Shown here piece after piece: positions 50,658-60,212 of a DNA stretch of 61,990 nucleotides. Each line of letters starts with the position of its first letter. Position 1 is the stretch's first letter. A program made the position numbers and the translations under genes. The DNA lies in assembly GCF_002259745.1 (NCBI RefSeq), contig NZ_MWWW01000020.1:1-61990 (forward strand), in the 5' to 3' direction. The stretch comes from Bifidobacterium myosotis (GTDB taxonomy: Bacteria; Actinomycetota; Actinomycetes; Actinomycetales; Bifidobacteriaceae). The notes under the pieces were generated by a model that saw only the letters and a list, made by a program, of their open reading frames with translations, searched no databases and had not been told where the DNA came from.

Positions 50658-53042
50658 CTACTCAGTCAAATCGTAGATGGTCACGCCGTCCACGGTCTGG
50701 GCCTCGAAGTTCTCGGCCACCCACGAGGCGATTTCGCTGGCCGCGTCCGAGCCGCCCATCTGGTTGCCGCCCATGCCGCCGCCGGAGATGTAGTAGTGGA
50801 TGAGGCCCTGCTTGACGTAGCTCTTGAACTGTTCGAGCATGGGGGCCGGATCGGAGCCGTTGAAGCCGCCGATAGCCATGACCGCCTGCTCGCTGGCGAG
50901 CTGGTAGCTGGCCGCGTTCTGCGAGCCGGTGGTGGCGGCCGCCCAGCGGTATTCGCCGGCGTCTTTCTGCAGCATGGCGACGATCTCGCTGCTGGCCGTG
51001 CCGCCGCCGAGCAGTCCACCGCCCATGCCGCCGCGCCCACCGCCGAAGCCGCCGCCGTTGCCGTTGCCGTTCGGCTGGCTTGAGGATGACGAATCGTCGT
51101 CTTCTGTGGACTGGCCGTTGGACTGTCCCTTGGTGCCGGATTGACCGTCGATGGCGGATCCATCGTTCTGGCCCGGCATCGCGGGAGGCGTGGATTGGGT
51201 CCCGGACTGGCCATCGGTCTGATTGCCGGACTGGCCATCGGACGAAGAACCATCAGAAGAGGAACCATCAGACGAAGAACCGTCCTGACCGGGCATGCCC
51301 ATGCCGCCGAAGCCGTCATTCTGGCCACCGGGCCCGCCGAAGCCGCCGGGAGTCCCGCCTCCCGGGCCGCCTCCGGGGCCGCCGCCCATGCCAACGGAGT
51401 TGGTGACGTTCGGTCCGGCGGTCACGATCGATCCGGTGTGACCAGTGGATACGGTGTATGCGGTCCATGCCACCGGGCCGGCGTAGAGGGCCACGGCGGC
51501 GAGCACGATGCCGGCCACGCCCATCACGCCGATCACGCGATTGGCACCGGCCGTACGCAGGAAGCGGAATTCGCGCATCGGCACGGCGGCCACAGCCGCG
51601 GCGAGCAACAGCAAACCGGCGATGAAACCGGCGAACAGCACCGCCACCTTGAGCCAGGGCAGCCATGTGGAGCGGCCGAGCAGTTCGACGGCCCAGAACG
51701 TGTTCACGAACACGAGCAGCGCCGCCACGGCACGGGCCCAAAACGTCTGACGCTTGGACCACAGACCGATGATGGCGATGGCCGTGAGGGCGGCCACGGC
51801 GGGCGCGAGCGCCACGGTGTAGTACTGGTGGAAGATGCCTGCCATGAAGCTGAACGTCAGCCATGTGACCACCAACCAGGCACCCCAGATCAAGGCGCTG
51901 GCGCGGCGCAGATCGGTGCGGCGTGCGCGGTGAGCCACGATGAGACCAATCACGATGCCGGCGAAGGCGAGCGGGGCGAGCCAGGCGATCTGACCACCGT
52001 ATTCGCCGTCGAAGAGTCGGGTGAGACCGGTCTGTCCCCACATGCCGCCGCCGTTGCCACCGGCGCCCGAGCCACCGGCGCCGGTGGCAACGGCGCCGTT
52101 CTCGTTGCCGGTGATGCGACCCAGACCGTTGTAGCTGAACGTGAGTTCCAGGAAGGAGTCGGTCTGCGAGCCGCCAATGTACGGGCGCGAACCGGACGGC
52201 ACAATCACCGTCAGGGCCACCCACCATCCGGCGGAGACGACGACGGCGAGCACGGCCACCAGCCCATCGACGATCCGGCGCCACAGATTGGTGGGGGACG
52301 CCATGAGGAAGACCAGCGCGAAACCGGGGACGACGAGGAACACCTGCATCTGCTTGGTGAGGAATCCGAAGCCGATGCACGCGCCGGCCAACGCCATCCA
52401 CAGGGTGCGGCCACGGTTGCCGGAGCGGGTGTCGGGGTATTCGAGCGAGCGCATGACGGCGGCGGTCGCAGCGGTCATCAGCAGCACGAGCAGGGCATCC
52501 GGGTTGTTGAAGCGGAACATGAGCGCGGCGACCGGCGTGACGGCGAGCGTGAGGCCGGCGATGACGCCCGCCCAATTGCCCCACTGCCGGCGGATTGTGG
52601 GGTAGAGTATCCACACACTGGCCATGCCGCACAGGGCCTCGGGCAGCAGGATGGCGAAGGAGTTCAGTCCGAAGACGCGCACCGAGAGCGCCATGAGCCA
52701 GATTGCCGCCGGCGGCTTGTCCACGGTGATGGCGTTTCCGGCGTCAAGCGAGCCCCAGAGGAAGGCCCACCAGTCGGTCGCCCCGGCCTGGGCCGCGGCG
52801 GAATAGAACTCGTTGGCGTAGCCGGAGGCGGTGAGGTTGACGAACATGATGACGGCGGTGATTCCCATCATGCCGCCGAAGCCGATCCAGTCGGCGAGGG
52901 TGCGGCGTTCGGCTACGCTGGCGCGTACGGTGCGCGTGGTGTGGGTGTCCACGAACCGGCCGCCCGGCATGGACGCGAAGGCGGGGAGTCCGAACCGGCC
53001 GCGTGGGCGTTCGGCGGAGGCCGGTATGGTAGCGGTGCTCAT
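50658..53042 (-). CDS. GT39/ArnT-like membrane mannosyltransferase
   Basis: 794 residues. At least ten transmembrane helices in the first 520 residues, with the DAGNAITVDKPPAAIWLMAL loop typical of ArnT/PMT-type glycosyltransferases that use polyprenyl-phosphate sugars. After the membrane part comes a Gly/Ser/Gln/Asp-rich linker with repeats (DGSSSDGSSSDGQSG) and a small C-terminal domain (SYVKQGLIHYYISGGGMGG). It probably transfers a sugar to a cell-envelope acceptor. The GT2 gene just upstream, 59 bp away, may supply the polyprenyl-phosphate sugar. Start at 53042; AAGGAG is rather far away at about 14 nt. Confidence 0.87.
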   Translation of the reverse strand: MSTATIPASAERPRGRFGLPAFASMPGGRFVDTHTTRTVRASVAERRTLADWIGFGGMMGITAVIMFVNLTASGYANEFYSAAAQAGATDWWAFLWGSLDAGNAITVDKPPAAIWLMALSVRVFGLNSFAILLPEALCGMASVWILYPTIRRQWGNWAGVIAGLTLAVTPVAALMFRFNNPDALLVLLMTAATAAVMRSLEYPDTRSGNRGRTLWMALAGACIGFGFLTKQMQVFLVVPGFALVFLMASPTNLWRRIVDGLVAVLAVVVSAGWWVALTVIVPSGSRPYIGGSQTDSFLELTFSYNGLGRITGNENGAVATGAGGSGAGGNGGGMWGQTGLTRLFDGEYGGQIAWLAPLAFAGIVIGLIVAHRARRTDLRRASALIWGAWLVVTWLTFSFMAGIFHQYYTVALAPAVAALTAIAIIGLWSKRQTFWARAVAALLVFVNTFWAVELLGRSTWLPWLKVAVLFAGFIAGLLLLAAAVAAVPMREFRFLRTAGANRVIGVMGVAGIVLAAVALYAGPVAWTAYTVSTGHTGSIVTAGPNVTNSVGMGGGPGGGPGGGTPGGFGGPGGQNDGFGGMGMPGQDGSSSDGSSSDGSSSDGQSGNQTDGQSGTQSTPPAMPGQNDGSAIDGQSGTKGQSNGQSTEDDDSSSSSQPNGNGNGGGFGGGRGGMGGGLLGGGTASSEIVAMLQKDAGEYRWAAATTGSQNAASYQLASEQAVMAIGGFNGSDPAPMLEQFKSYVKQGLIHYYISGGGMGGNQMGGSDAASEIASWVAENFEAQTVDGVTIYDLTE

Positions 53043-53101
53043 GATTGGTGACGATGCTCCTTGCATTGCATTGGATTGCGGAATGGGATACGAATCGCAG
53101 A

Positions 53102-54016
53102 TCAGGCCGCGGTGGCCAGTCGCATGCGGTTCAGCGTGCCGTTCATCCGCCACATGCCCTTGAGGTCCTTGGCGACGGTGTCGGGGATGTTGACTGTGGT
53201 GCCGGGGTCTTCGATCCAGTGCACCGGGAATTCGTACATGCGCATGTTGGTGGCTTGGGCGAGCAGAAGAAGCTCAGTGTCGAAGAACCACTCGTTGTCT
53301 TGCACATAGGGCAGCAGGTGCCGTGCCGCGGGGGCGGTCATGGCCTTGAATCCGCACTGGGCGTCATGGAATGCGGCGCCGAGCAGCACGCGCAGCATGC
53401 CGTTGTAGGTGCGGGAGATGAATTCGCGTTTGGCGGAGCGCACGACCTGCGATTCGTCGAAGAGACGGCATCCGAAGGAGACGTCCGCGCCGCCGTAGAG
53501 CAGGGAGCCGATGAGCACGCCGGTCTGGGCGATGTCGGTGGACAGGTCCACGTCCATGTACGCCACGGTTTTGGCACGGGATTCGCCCCAGGCGAGTTTG
53601 AGCGCGCGGCCGCGGCCTTTGGCGGCGATGCGTACGGCGCGCACACGGTCCGGGTATTGTGCGGCGAGCCGGGACGCGATGGGCCAGGTGTCGTCCGTGC
53701 TGGCGTTGTCGGCAATGACGATCTGCCAGGTGTAGGCCCATCCTTCGATCTGGCTCGATGCCAGATGGCTCATGAGTCTGAGGACTGATTCGGCGAGCTG
53801 TTCCTGCTCGTTGTAGACGGGGATCACGATGTCCGCGTCCACGTCGCGTGGCTCTCCCGCGCGTTCCACAATCGAGGAGGCGTTCACGGCGGCGGGAGCA
53901 TTGATGGAAGATGCGATGGAGTCGCCGGAAATCGTCGTGACGGAAGCGTTGGCATGGCCGTTCGTGGCCGGGGGCTGCGATGTCGCGGCAGCTGGCGTTT
54001 GCATTGCGGTGTTCAT
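53102..54016 (-). CDS. GT2 polyprenyl-phosphate glycosyltransferase
   Basis: 304 residues. The GT2 fold starts at about 57 with DADIVIPVYNEQEQLAESVL; IVIADNASTDDTW and AYMDVDLSTDIAQTG give the nucleotide- and metal-binding Asp residues (DxD-type). It resembles dolichyl-phosphate beta-glucosyl/mannosyltransferases that load a sugar on a polyprenyl phosphate for membrane glycosyltransferases such as the GT39 gene downstream. No transmembrane helix is evident. The start at 54016 has no strong ribosome-binding site; an upstream start is possible. Confidence 0.87.
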   Translation of the reverse strand: MNTAMQTPAAATSQPPATNGHANASVTTISGDSIASSINAPAAVNASSIVERAGEPRDVDADIVIPVYNEQEQLAESVLRLMSHLASSQIEGWAYTWQIVIADNASTDDTWPIASRLAAQYPDRVRAVRIAAKGRGRALKLAWGESRAKTVAYMDVDLSTDIAQTGVLIGSLLYGGADVSFGCRLFDESQVVRSAKREFISRTYNGMLRVLLGAAFHDAQCGFKAMTAPAARHLLPYVQDNEWFFDTELLLLAQATNMRMYEFPVHWIEDPGTTVNIPDTVAKDLKGMWRMNGTLNRMRLATAA

Positions 54017-54089
54017 GGTTTCATCAAACCGCCGCATTCCTAGCGCTGTCTTAGCCGAACGTGAAGCTTGCCCGGCAGTCCAGGAAAAA

Positions 54090-54133
54090 CAGGCTCCACG
54101 TTTCCTGAACACTGTCTGGAAACGTGGAGCCTG
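54090..54133 (-). terminator. Strong rho-independent terminator of the DUF5067 gene
   Basis: CAGGCTCCACGTTTCC (54090–54105) and GGAAACGTGGAGCCTG (54118–54133) form a perfect 16-bp stem with a 12-nt loop. On the minus strand it is followed by TTTTT. Confidence 0.92.
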
Positions 54134-54160
54134 TGGATTGGTGTCGTGGTCTACAAACCG

Positions 54161-54973
54161 CTATTGCAGATTGAAGGTATGCACAACCTTGGTCGTATCG
54201 TCTGCGGAGAGGAAGGCGGAGATGTCCACCGTGACCGGCGAGGTGTCCTGCAACACGTACCCAAGGGTCACGGTCGCGGTCGCATTCGGCTGGATTTCAG
54301 TCGTATACGAGTTGACATCATAGCCTTCGGGCGTATCCATGTATATGGCAGTATCCAAGGCCTTGCCGTTCTGGAACACCTGCGGATGCGCCAAGCCGGC
54401 GAACGAATTGTTCTTCGTCGTCTTATTGGTCCACTCATACGTGACCAACACCGTCGGCTTGCCCTCATAATCGTTCACGCTCAGCGCGGCGGAAACGATC
54501 TTGACATGCAATCCCTCCACGTCGCCTTCCATATCCTGTTCACCCTTCGGCTGGGCATCCTTGCCGACCGACGATTTTGGTTCCGCGGAACTACCGGACT
54601 GGGAGGTGTCGATGCCCTTCGATTCCTTGATCGAATCGTCGATGGCCTTCGACGTGGCGGATTGCATGGCCAGGGTGATGACCACGGACAGCACGCACAG
54701 CACGGTAGCCACAACGGAAAGCACCTTGCCGCGCTTCTTGCCGCCGAAAGTGCCAACCAGAGCGATGATGCCCAGAATCGCACCGATGAAGCCCAGAATC
54801 GCAGCCACGTTGTTCACGATCGGAATGAAACTCAGAACAAGTCCCAAAGCGCCGAATACGACGGAGATGATTCCGCATATGGTCACATGCTGCGGGGCGG
54901 GACGATGCCCTGCGGCAGGCATGGGCTGCTGGGGTGGTCGCTGCGCCGGCTGCGGAGTGATTGGAGTGGTCAT
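54161..54973 (-). CDS. Membrane protein with C-terminal DUF5067 domain
   Basis: 270 residues. A Pro/Gln-rich tail of about 30 residues is followed by two or three helices (DUF4190-like, ICGIISVVFGALGLVLSFIP, LSVVATVLCVLSVVITLAM). A Ser/Lys/Asp-rich linker leads to an extracellular DUF5067-type domain (YEGKPTVLVTYEWTNKTTKN, NATATVTLGYVLQD). Such domains resemble immunoglobulin-like folds of unknown binding function. The start at 54973 has AAGGAACC upstream. It lies between the GT2 gene and the two-component system, and has its own terminator. Confidence 0.82.
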   Translation of the reverse strand: MTTPITPQPAQRPPQQPMPAAGHRPAPQHVTICGIISVVFGALGLVLSFIPIVNNVAAILGFIGAILGIIALVGTFGGKKRGKVLSVVATVLCVLSVVITLAMQSATSKAIDDSIKESKGIDTSQSGSSAEPKSSVGKDAQPKGEQDMEGDVEGLHVKIVSAALSVNDYEGKPTVLVTYEWTNKTTKNNSFAGLAHPQVFQNGKALDTAIYMDTPEGYDVNSYTTEIQPNATATVTLGYVLQDTSPVTVDISAFLSADDTTKVVHTFNLQ

Positions 54974-55231
54974 GGTTCCTTCTTTCTTTCCTCTGAAGTC
55001 ATTCCCTCTGAAGGACTATCGCGGTCAATGCGTCGGTCGGCGTCGGCACATGGCCATGGCCATGGCGGCGGACGACGAACGGCGCATCTGCATCCGACGC
55101 TACCGAATCGCCATCGCGCGCGTCAGTGGACGAACGGTCATTCCCGTCTGCCCTTTTGGGCAGAACCGGCCGCCGACCGGTGCCCGCATGTCCAGTGGCG
55201 ACGGCTGGAGGCGGGCCATACAGTAGGAGAC

Positions 55232-56875
55232 ATGACCAATCCGCAACGCACCACCATGCCTTTCGCCGGCAGGCCGGGAACAGGCCCGTCCATCGGGTCA
55301 CCGTCCGCCGGGTCACCCTCGCCAGGTCGCGGCACCGGCGGCGCCGGACAGTCACGTGGCACCCAACCGGCCGAACTGGACGACGTGCCGGTGCACACCC
55401 AGGTCTGGTGTTCGGTGGTCATGGTGCCGTTGGCGAGTTTCATGTGCATGGCGCAGACCTCGTTCTTCTCGCAGAACTTCGACCAGAATTCCGCAGGGTT
55501 CCTGCTGATGATTCTGTGCCTGCTCGTCGCCATGCCCTCTGGGTTCCTGCTGCTGGCACGCTCCGAATACCCCGAGCCGACGTTCTGGATCGCCTGCGCA
55601 CTGGCTGCGCTGCTCCCGTACGATTCGCTCATCGTGCTCATGGCGATGAGCGCGCTGCTGGCACGCCGGTCGGACCGCAGAACCGGCATCCGCGCGGTCG
55701 CGGCAGGCACGCTGGTGACCGTGTGGTCGCAGGTGCGCGACGCGATACAGCCTCCGAACGCCTCGCTGTGGCACGTCGTCTTCGCCAAGCCGCGCACGAA
55801 CACCGAAGAGGAACCGATCGTCATGCTGGCCGAAGAGCCGACCATCGTCATCACCGCGGTCGTGACGGCGCTTGTCGCCTCTGCCATCGCCGTGTTCGTG
55901 GGACTGCACATCCGCTCTCGCGCCAGGCTGCGCACGGCCAACGCGGTGGCCAGCGCCGCCACCGATCACGCCGCCACCCTGCAGACCGATCTCAACAACC
56001 AGCAGCTGGCCGACGCAATCGCCGCCGAAGCGCACGATACGCTCGCCCACTCGCTGTCGCTGATGGCCTTGAACGCGAGCGCGCTCAAAGCGGAAGCCGA
56101 CCGGCTCGGAGACTCCCCCGAGGCACGCGCCCTGGCCAGCAAGGCGGAGGATATCCGCAGGCAATCGGCGGGAGCGCTGGATGAGGCGCACGCGATCATC
56201 GACATGCTGCGCAATCCCCAGCAGGCATGGGAACAGCTCGCCCCGTCCGACGACACCTCGCTGACCCGCGAATCGCTGGACGCGCTCATCGCCGACGCGC
56301 GCAACTCGGGCACGCAGCTCAATACATGGATCGATATCCAGCAGTTGAGCGGACTGGACGAGACCATCGGCAAAGTAGCCTACCGGGCCATCCAGGAGGG
56401 GCTGACGAACGCGCGTCGCCATGCGCCGGGAGCACCGGTCTCGTTGGAGGTCACGGCCGGACCTGCCGCCGGCGTGCATCTGCATCTGAGCAATCCGATG
56501 ACTCAGCTGGAAGGCGAAGTTCCTGATGCCGCCCGCCCGGGGACGATGGTCCCGGCCTCGATTCCGATCCGCACCCCGATTCCGGTTCCGACTGCGCCGT
56601 CAGGCACACCGACGAGCGCGTCATCAAGTACGTCTGCGGCCATGAGCGGTGCCGTATCCACGCCGGACGGCCGCCGGGCCACGCCGTATCACGATGGCTC
56701 TGTATCGTCCCATACCGCGTCCCATACCGTGCCCCACGCCGCGGACCGCCCCACCCATGGAGCCGGACTTCCCGGTCTCGCCGCACGCGCACGATCCGTG
56801 GGAGGCCAGTGCCGCTATGGCATGGATGATCGTCATCTCTTCCATGTGGACGTTCAGCTGCCGTGGCGCGGCTAG
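55232..56875 (+). CDS. NarL-type sensor histidine kinase
   Basis: 547 residues from ATG 55232, with AGGAG and also a TACAGT box just upstream. A Pro/Gly/Ser-rich cytoplasmic tail, four to five transmembrane helices (about 55–230), then the HisKA_3 domain AAEAHDTLAHSLSLMALNAS with His268. The ATP-binding domain has the N-box YRAIQEGLTNARRHA and the G-box [16 protein letters not shown]. Between them lies an insertion of about 95 Pro/Thr/Ser-rich residues. It should phosphorylate the response regulator encoded 11 bp downstream. The signal is unknown. Confidence 0.88.
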   Translation: MTNPQRTTMPFAGRPGTGPSIGSPSAGSPSPGRGTGGAGQSRGTQPAELDDVPVHTQVWCSVVMVPLASFMCMAQTSFFSQNFDQNSAGFLLMILCLLVAMPSGFLLLARSEYPEPTFWIACALAALLPYDSLIVLMAMSALLARRSDRRTGIRAVAAGTLVTVWSQVRDAIQPPNASLWHVVFAKPRTNTEEEPIVMLAEEPTIVITAVVTALVASAIAVFVGLHIRSRARLRTANAVASAATDHAATLQTDLNNQQLADAIAAEAHDTLAHSLSLMALNASALKAEADRLGDSPEARALASKAEDIRRQSAGALDEAHAIIDMLRNPQQAWEQLAPSDDTSLTRESLDALIADARNSGTQLNTWIDIQQLSGLDETIGKVAYRAIQEGLTNARRHAPGAPVSLEVTAGPAAGVHLHLSNPMTQLEGEVPDAARPGTMVPASIPIRTPIPVPTAPSGTPTSASSSTSAAMSGAVSTPDGRRATPYHDGSVSSHTASHTVPHAADRPTHGAGLPGLAARARSVGGQCRYGMDDRHLFHVDVQLPWRG

Positions 56876-56886
56876 CAACGGCTACT

Positions 56887-57624
56887 ATGACTATCGTGAG
56901 CGAACAGAGCGGAATACCATCATCGGAGGCGGCACCGGCGGCAGAGGTCGCATCGGCAGCGCCGATGCGCGTAAGCGTCATCGACGACGACCCGATGATC
57001 TGCCAGGCCATGAGTCTGATTCTCACCGATTATTCCGATGGGCGCATCACCGTGGCCTCCACGTCCACGGATGGCGAGGACTGCATTCGCCGGGCAGCCG
57101 ACGAACATCCCGACGTGGTGCTTATGGACATCGCGATGCCCGGAGTGGACGGTATCGAGGCGACGCGACGGCTTCGCGCACTTCCCCGCGCGCCGCATGT
57201 GCTTATCCTGACGTCCTTGAGCCCTTCGGGCACCGTGGAGCGCGCCATCGAGGCGGGTGCCGAGGGATTCGTTTCGAAGACGGATGCGCCCGACGAGATC
57301 ATCCGACGCATCATCGGCGTGTGCACGGGCGCCCCGCAGTTCAATACCGCCAGCCAGCGTCAGCTCATCGACGAGCTGAGCCGCACCCGTTCGCGCATGC
57401 GTAGGGATGACGCGCGCGCACTGCTGGACACATTGCCCGAGCGCGAGCGCGAGGCGGTGATGTTGGCGGCCGAAGGATATACGAACGCCGAAATCGCCTC
57501 CCGCATGTTCATTTCGGAGCGTACCGCCAAGGCGCATCTGTCGTCCGCCGCGGACCGGCTCAACATGGGCCGCGTCCAAATGGCGCGGCTGGTGGAACGC
57601 GCCGATCTGCCCGCACGGCTGTAG
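56887..57624 (+). CDS. NarL/LuxR-family response regulator
   Basis: 245 residues. The receiver domain has the acidic pair in SVIDDDPM and the phospho-acceptor Asp81 in VVLMDIAMPGVDGIEATRRL. The C-terminal LuxR helix-turn-helix is LPEREREAVMLAAEGYTNAE followed by IASRMFISERTAKAHLSSAA. The start at 56887 has no strong ribosome-binding site, which suggests coupling to the kinase gene ending at 56875. It is likely a DNA-binding activator or repressor controlled by the adjacent kinase. Targets are not evident. Confidence 0.9.
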   Translation: MTIVSEQSGIPSSEAAPAAEVASAAPMRVSVIDDDPMICQAMSLILTDYSDGRITVASTSTDGEDCIRRAADEHPDVVLMDIAMPGVDGIEATRRLRALPRAPHVLILTSLSPSGTVERAIEAGAEGFVSKTDAPDEIIRRIIGVCTGAPQFNTASQRQLIDELSRTRSRMRRDDARALLDTLPEREREAVMLAAEGYTNAEIASRMFISERTAKAHLSSAADRLNMGRVQMARLVERADLPARL

Positions 57625-57688
57625 GTGTGAGCCGTGGGGCGACGGCGTTCACGGCCATCAATCCGACGAGAGCGTTCGCCGCTAGCGC

Positions 57689-59791
57689 CTACTGCGACTG
57701 GCGGACCTGCTGCCAGATCTCGCTCAGTCCCTGACCATTGGAGGTGCGCTTCCACACGTCCAGACTGCCGCCGCGACGGCCGCCCGACGCGGCACGCGCG
57801 GCTGCTGTCGGCGTGGGGTATTCGGAACCATCATCCAACCGCAACTTGCCGTTTTCGGTGACCGTGGCATACCAGCGTTCGCCCTTGCGTGGCCTGTCCC
57901 ACACCAGACGCTCCCCCGGTGTGAGCAGTCCGGCTTTGATGACCTGGAGAATGGTCACGCGCTTGGACCCGCGGACCGGGCGTCGCACGGTCTCCGCCAG
58001 CTCCTCCACGTTCTGCGAGGTCAAGTCGTGGTTGTTCTTGTCATACCGGATGCCCCAGTATTCGACGACGAGACGGATGGTCTCCTCTTGCCGCCGCTCG
58101 AGCATGGTGGGCGTGCAGGCACCGAAGTTCCTGAGCTCGTCGGTCAGCGGGAAGCGGCATGACGCGGCGCGCAGCAGCATGCGGTCACGGCGCGGCACGT
58201 ATTCCGCGATCTTGTCGAGCTGATCCTCGGTCCCTTGGACCAGGGCCATGTTGCCGAGCCGGTACATCCAGAAGTCGTGGTTCTCCTGAGTCCAATCCGC
58301 GAACGATTCGGCACGCTCGATGTCCAGCGGCATGATGGGCAGCGCGCTGAACTTGCGCGGGCGAGTCAGCGCCACGCCGGCCTTCTGCTCGTTGGCGCGA
58401 ATCAGCAGGAGACGGATTAGGTCGCTGTCGCCCTGCATCTCGCCATGCAGCCGGACCAGCGCGCCTTCGCGGTCGGCATCCCCCACACGCAGGGCGTTGA
58501 TGCGTTCCACGAGATAGCCCTTGTCGAGGTCGCGGATGGCGGCGTTCGCGAGTCCGCGGCGGTCCAATGTTCCGGTACGGTTCAGCGTGCGCACGCCGGT
58601 CACCTGTTCCAACGCGGTGAGGATCGCGAGCAACCGCCGGTCGTCGTGCGCGCCGAGGGCGTCGAGCGTGGAGGAACGCCGCGCCGCGCGGGCACCACGC
58701 TGGGCGAACGGCGTCACATCCGGATTGCCCAGTTCGCGGTAGGAATGCACCAGCGCCCACATGGCCACGGGCTTCCACTCGTGGATGTGGTAGTCGTTGA
58801 GCGCCTCCAGACGATGCCGCACCTCGGCCGGCAGGACCGTGTCACCCGGACGCTCGATGATGCGCCACGCCATCGCGTACGGGGCGAGCACATCGTTGAT
58901 GAACGAGGCGACCGTGCCCGTATTGAGGTACGGCTGCAGCACGCCGGTCAGGAACTCCTCGATGAGCTTGTCCGTATCAGGCAGGTGGGTGAGGATGAGG
59001 TGCAGGTAGGAGAAGAACTCCTCGATGACATGCGGATCGTCGCCGATGGGATCGACGATGTCGTCCCAACGCGCGGCATAGACGTCCAGTTCCGCCATCG
59101 ACAGGCCGGAGGTGGCCCGCGCCTTGAACACGTCGGACGGGGTGAGCGGCAGGCCGCGCATGTTCATCACGTCGAAGATGCGGTGGGCGCCGTCAAGGTC
59201 GTCGGTGATGACGATCACCAGCGTCACCTGATTGACCAGATACTTCGCGAAGCGGCTGCGTTCGTCGGCGGTCCACGAATCAAGCTCGTCGTAGGTCTTC
59301 TTGATGTTGGTCACCATGTTGCGCTGGGCCGCGGTGGCCAGATCGTCATCGTTCATATCGAACACCGACTCGAGGTTGTCCTCCTGCACATGCTCGCGGA
59401 AGAACGCGGCGTCACGCTCGCGCAGGGTGAGTCGAGGCTCGTTGGCGATGCCGCGCAGCTTGTCCCCCGGTTCGACGAGCAGCGCGTCCAATTGGCGCAT
59501 GAGATCGGGATCACGTTCGAGATCGCGCAATACGGCGATGATGATGGACAGCGACACGAGACGCTGCTGGCCGTCGATCACCATGAAGCGGCCATCCGGT
59601 TCACGCACCAGAATCAACGAGCCGAGGAAGTACGGCGTGGATGGCGTGGCGGCGGCGTCCCTCAGATCGGCGACCAGCTGCAGAATGTTCTCCGGCTTCC
59701 AGATGTAGGCCCGCTGGAAGGACGGAATCGTGAACCGGAAATCCGGGGTGAACACCTTCCCCAGCGGCAGTTCCGTTGCTTTGATGCCCAT
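57689..59791 (-). CDS. DUF262 protein with DUF1524-like middle and RAMA-like C-terminus
   Basis: 700 residues. The N-terminal DUF262 domain has the ParB/Srx-like motif DGQQRLVSLSIIIA near 73 and FTIPSFQRAYIWKPENILQL near 19. The middle keeps the LGNMALV element of DUF1524 HNH nucleases but I see no clear HxxP motif in front of it. The last 80 residues (LTPGERLVWDRPRKGERWYA, LRLDDGSEYPTPTAAARAAS, LDVWKRTSNG) look like a RAMA domain, which is found in restriction and modification proteins. DUF262/DUF1524 proteins such as GmrSD cut modified DNA. A phage-defence role is inferred. It is divergent from a nuclease-like gene. Confidence 0.75.
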   Translation of the reverse strand: MGIKATELPLGKVFTPDFRFTIPSFQRAYIWKPENILQLVADLRDAAATPSTPYFLGSLILVREPDGRFMVIDGQQRLVSLSIIIAVLRDLERDPDLMRQLDALLVEPGDKLRGIANEPRLTLRERDAAFFREHVQEDNLESVFDMNDDDLATAAQRNMVTNIKKTYDELDSWTADERSRFAKYLVNQVTLVIVITDDLDGAHRIFDVMNMRGLPLTPSDVFKARATSGLSMAELDVYAARWDDIVDPIGDDPHVIEEFFSYLHLILTHLPDTDKLIEEFLTGVLQPYLNTGTVASFINDVLAPYAMAWRIIERPGDTVLPAEVRHRLEALNDYHIHEWKPVAMWALVHSYRELGNPDVTPFAQRGARAARRSSTLDALGAHDDRRLLAILTALEQVTGVRTLNRTGTLDRRGLANAAIRDLDKGYLVERINALRVGDADREGALVRLHGEMQGDSDLIRLLLIRANEQKAGVALTRPRKFSALPIMPLDIERAESFADWTQENHDFWMYRLGNMALVQGTEDQLDKIAEYVPRRDRMLLRAASCRFPLTDELRNFGACTPTMLERRQEETIRLVVEYWGIRYDKNNHDLTSQNVEELAETVRRPVRGSKRVTILQVIKAGLLTPGERLVWDRPRKGERWYATVTENGKLRLDDGSEYPTPTAAARAASGGRRGGSLDVWKRTSNGQGLSEIWQQVRQSQ

Positions 59792-60037
59792 GCGTCAATC
59801 CCCTTCCACCCCTTCGTCACCGCGCGCCCGCGACCGCCGACGCCATCCGGTCCTCTTCAGCCTACCAGTGGCTCCTGTCGGATTCATGCACCGCGGGGAT
59901 TTCGCCGTCCGTCAAATCGCCCGGCAACACTCCGACGCGGGCGCGCACCAATTGCGCCCGGATGCGATATCCAGTCGCACGGGTACTCAAATCTACGCAT
60001 TTCGCAGTAATCAGTCTCGTTCAGACAGCATTGTGGA

Positions 60038-60072
60038 GCTCTGCGCAACCGCCTCATCCGGTTGTGCAGAGC
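60038..60072. promoter_or_regulatory. Hairpin in the 421-bp divergent intergenic region
   Basis: GCTCTGCGCAACCG (60038–60051) and CGGTTGTGCAGAGC (60059–60072) form a 14-bp stem with one mismatch and a 7-nt loop. It lies between the divergent DUF262 gene and the nuclease-like gene. No gene is visible in this region. A terminator-like or attenuator role is possible. Confidence 0.45.
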
Positions 60073-60123
60073 CTTGTTGAGCAGATCCTCATTATTGGTT
60101 AGTTGAAAAACATCCACTGCGAG

Positions 60124-60132
60124 TTATCCACA
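60124..60132 (+). promoter_or_regulatory. DnaA-box word
   Basis: TTATCCACA is a perfect match to the consensus DnaA box. It lies in the intergenic region 81 bp upstream of the nuclease-like gene start. Function is unknown. Confidence 0.4.
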
Positions 60133-60212
60133 ACACGCCGAAAACAGCAAGCTGGAACCACATAGGTCGGATTCGCTTGCCATGTCCGCGAACTCGCCGC
60201 TACGGTTGCGGC

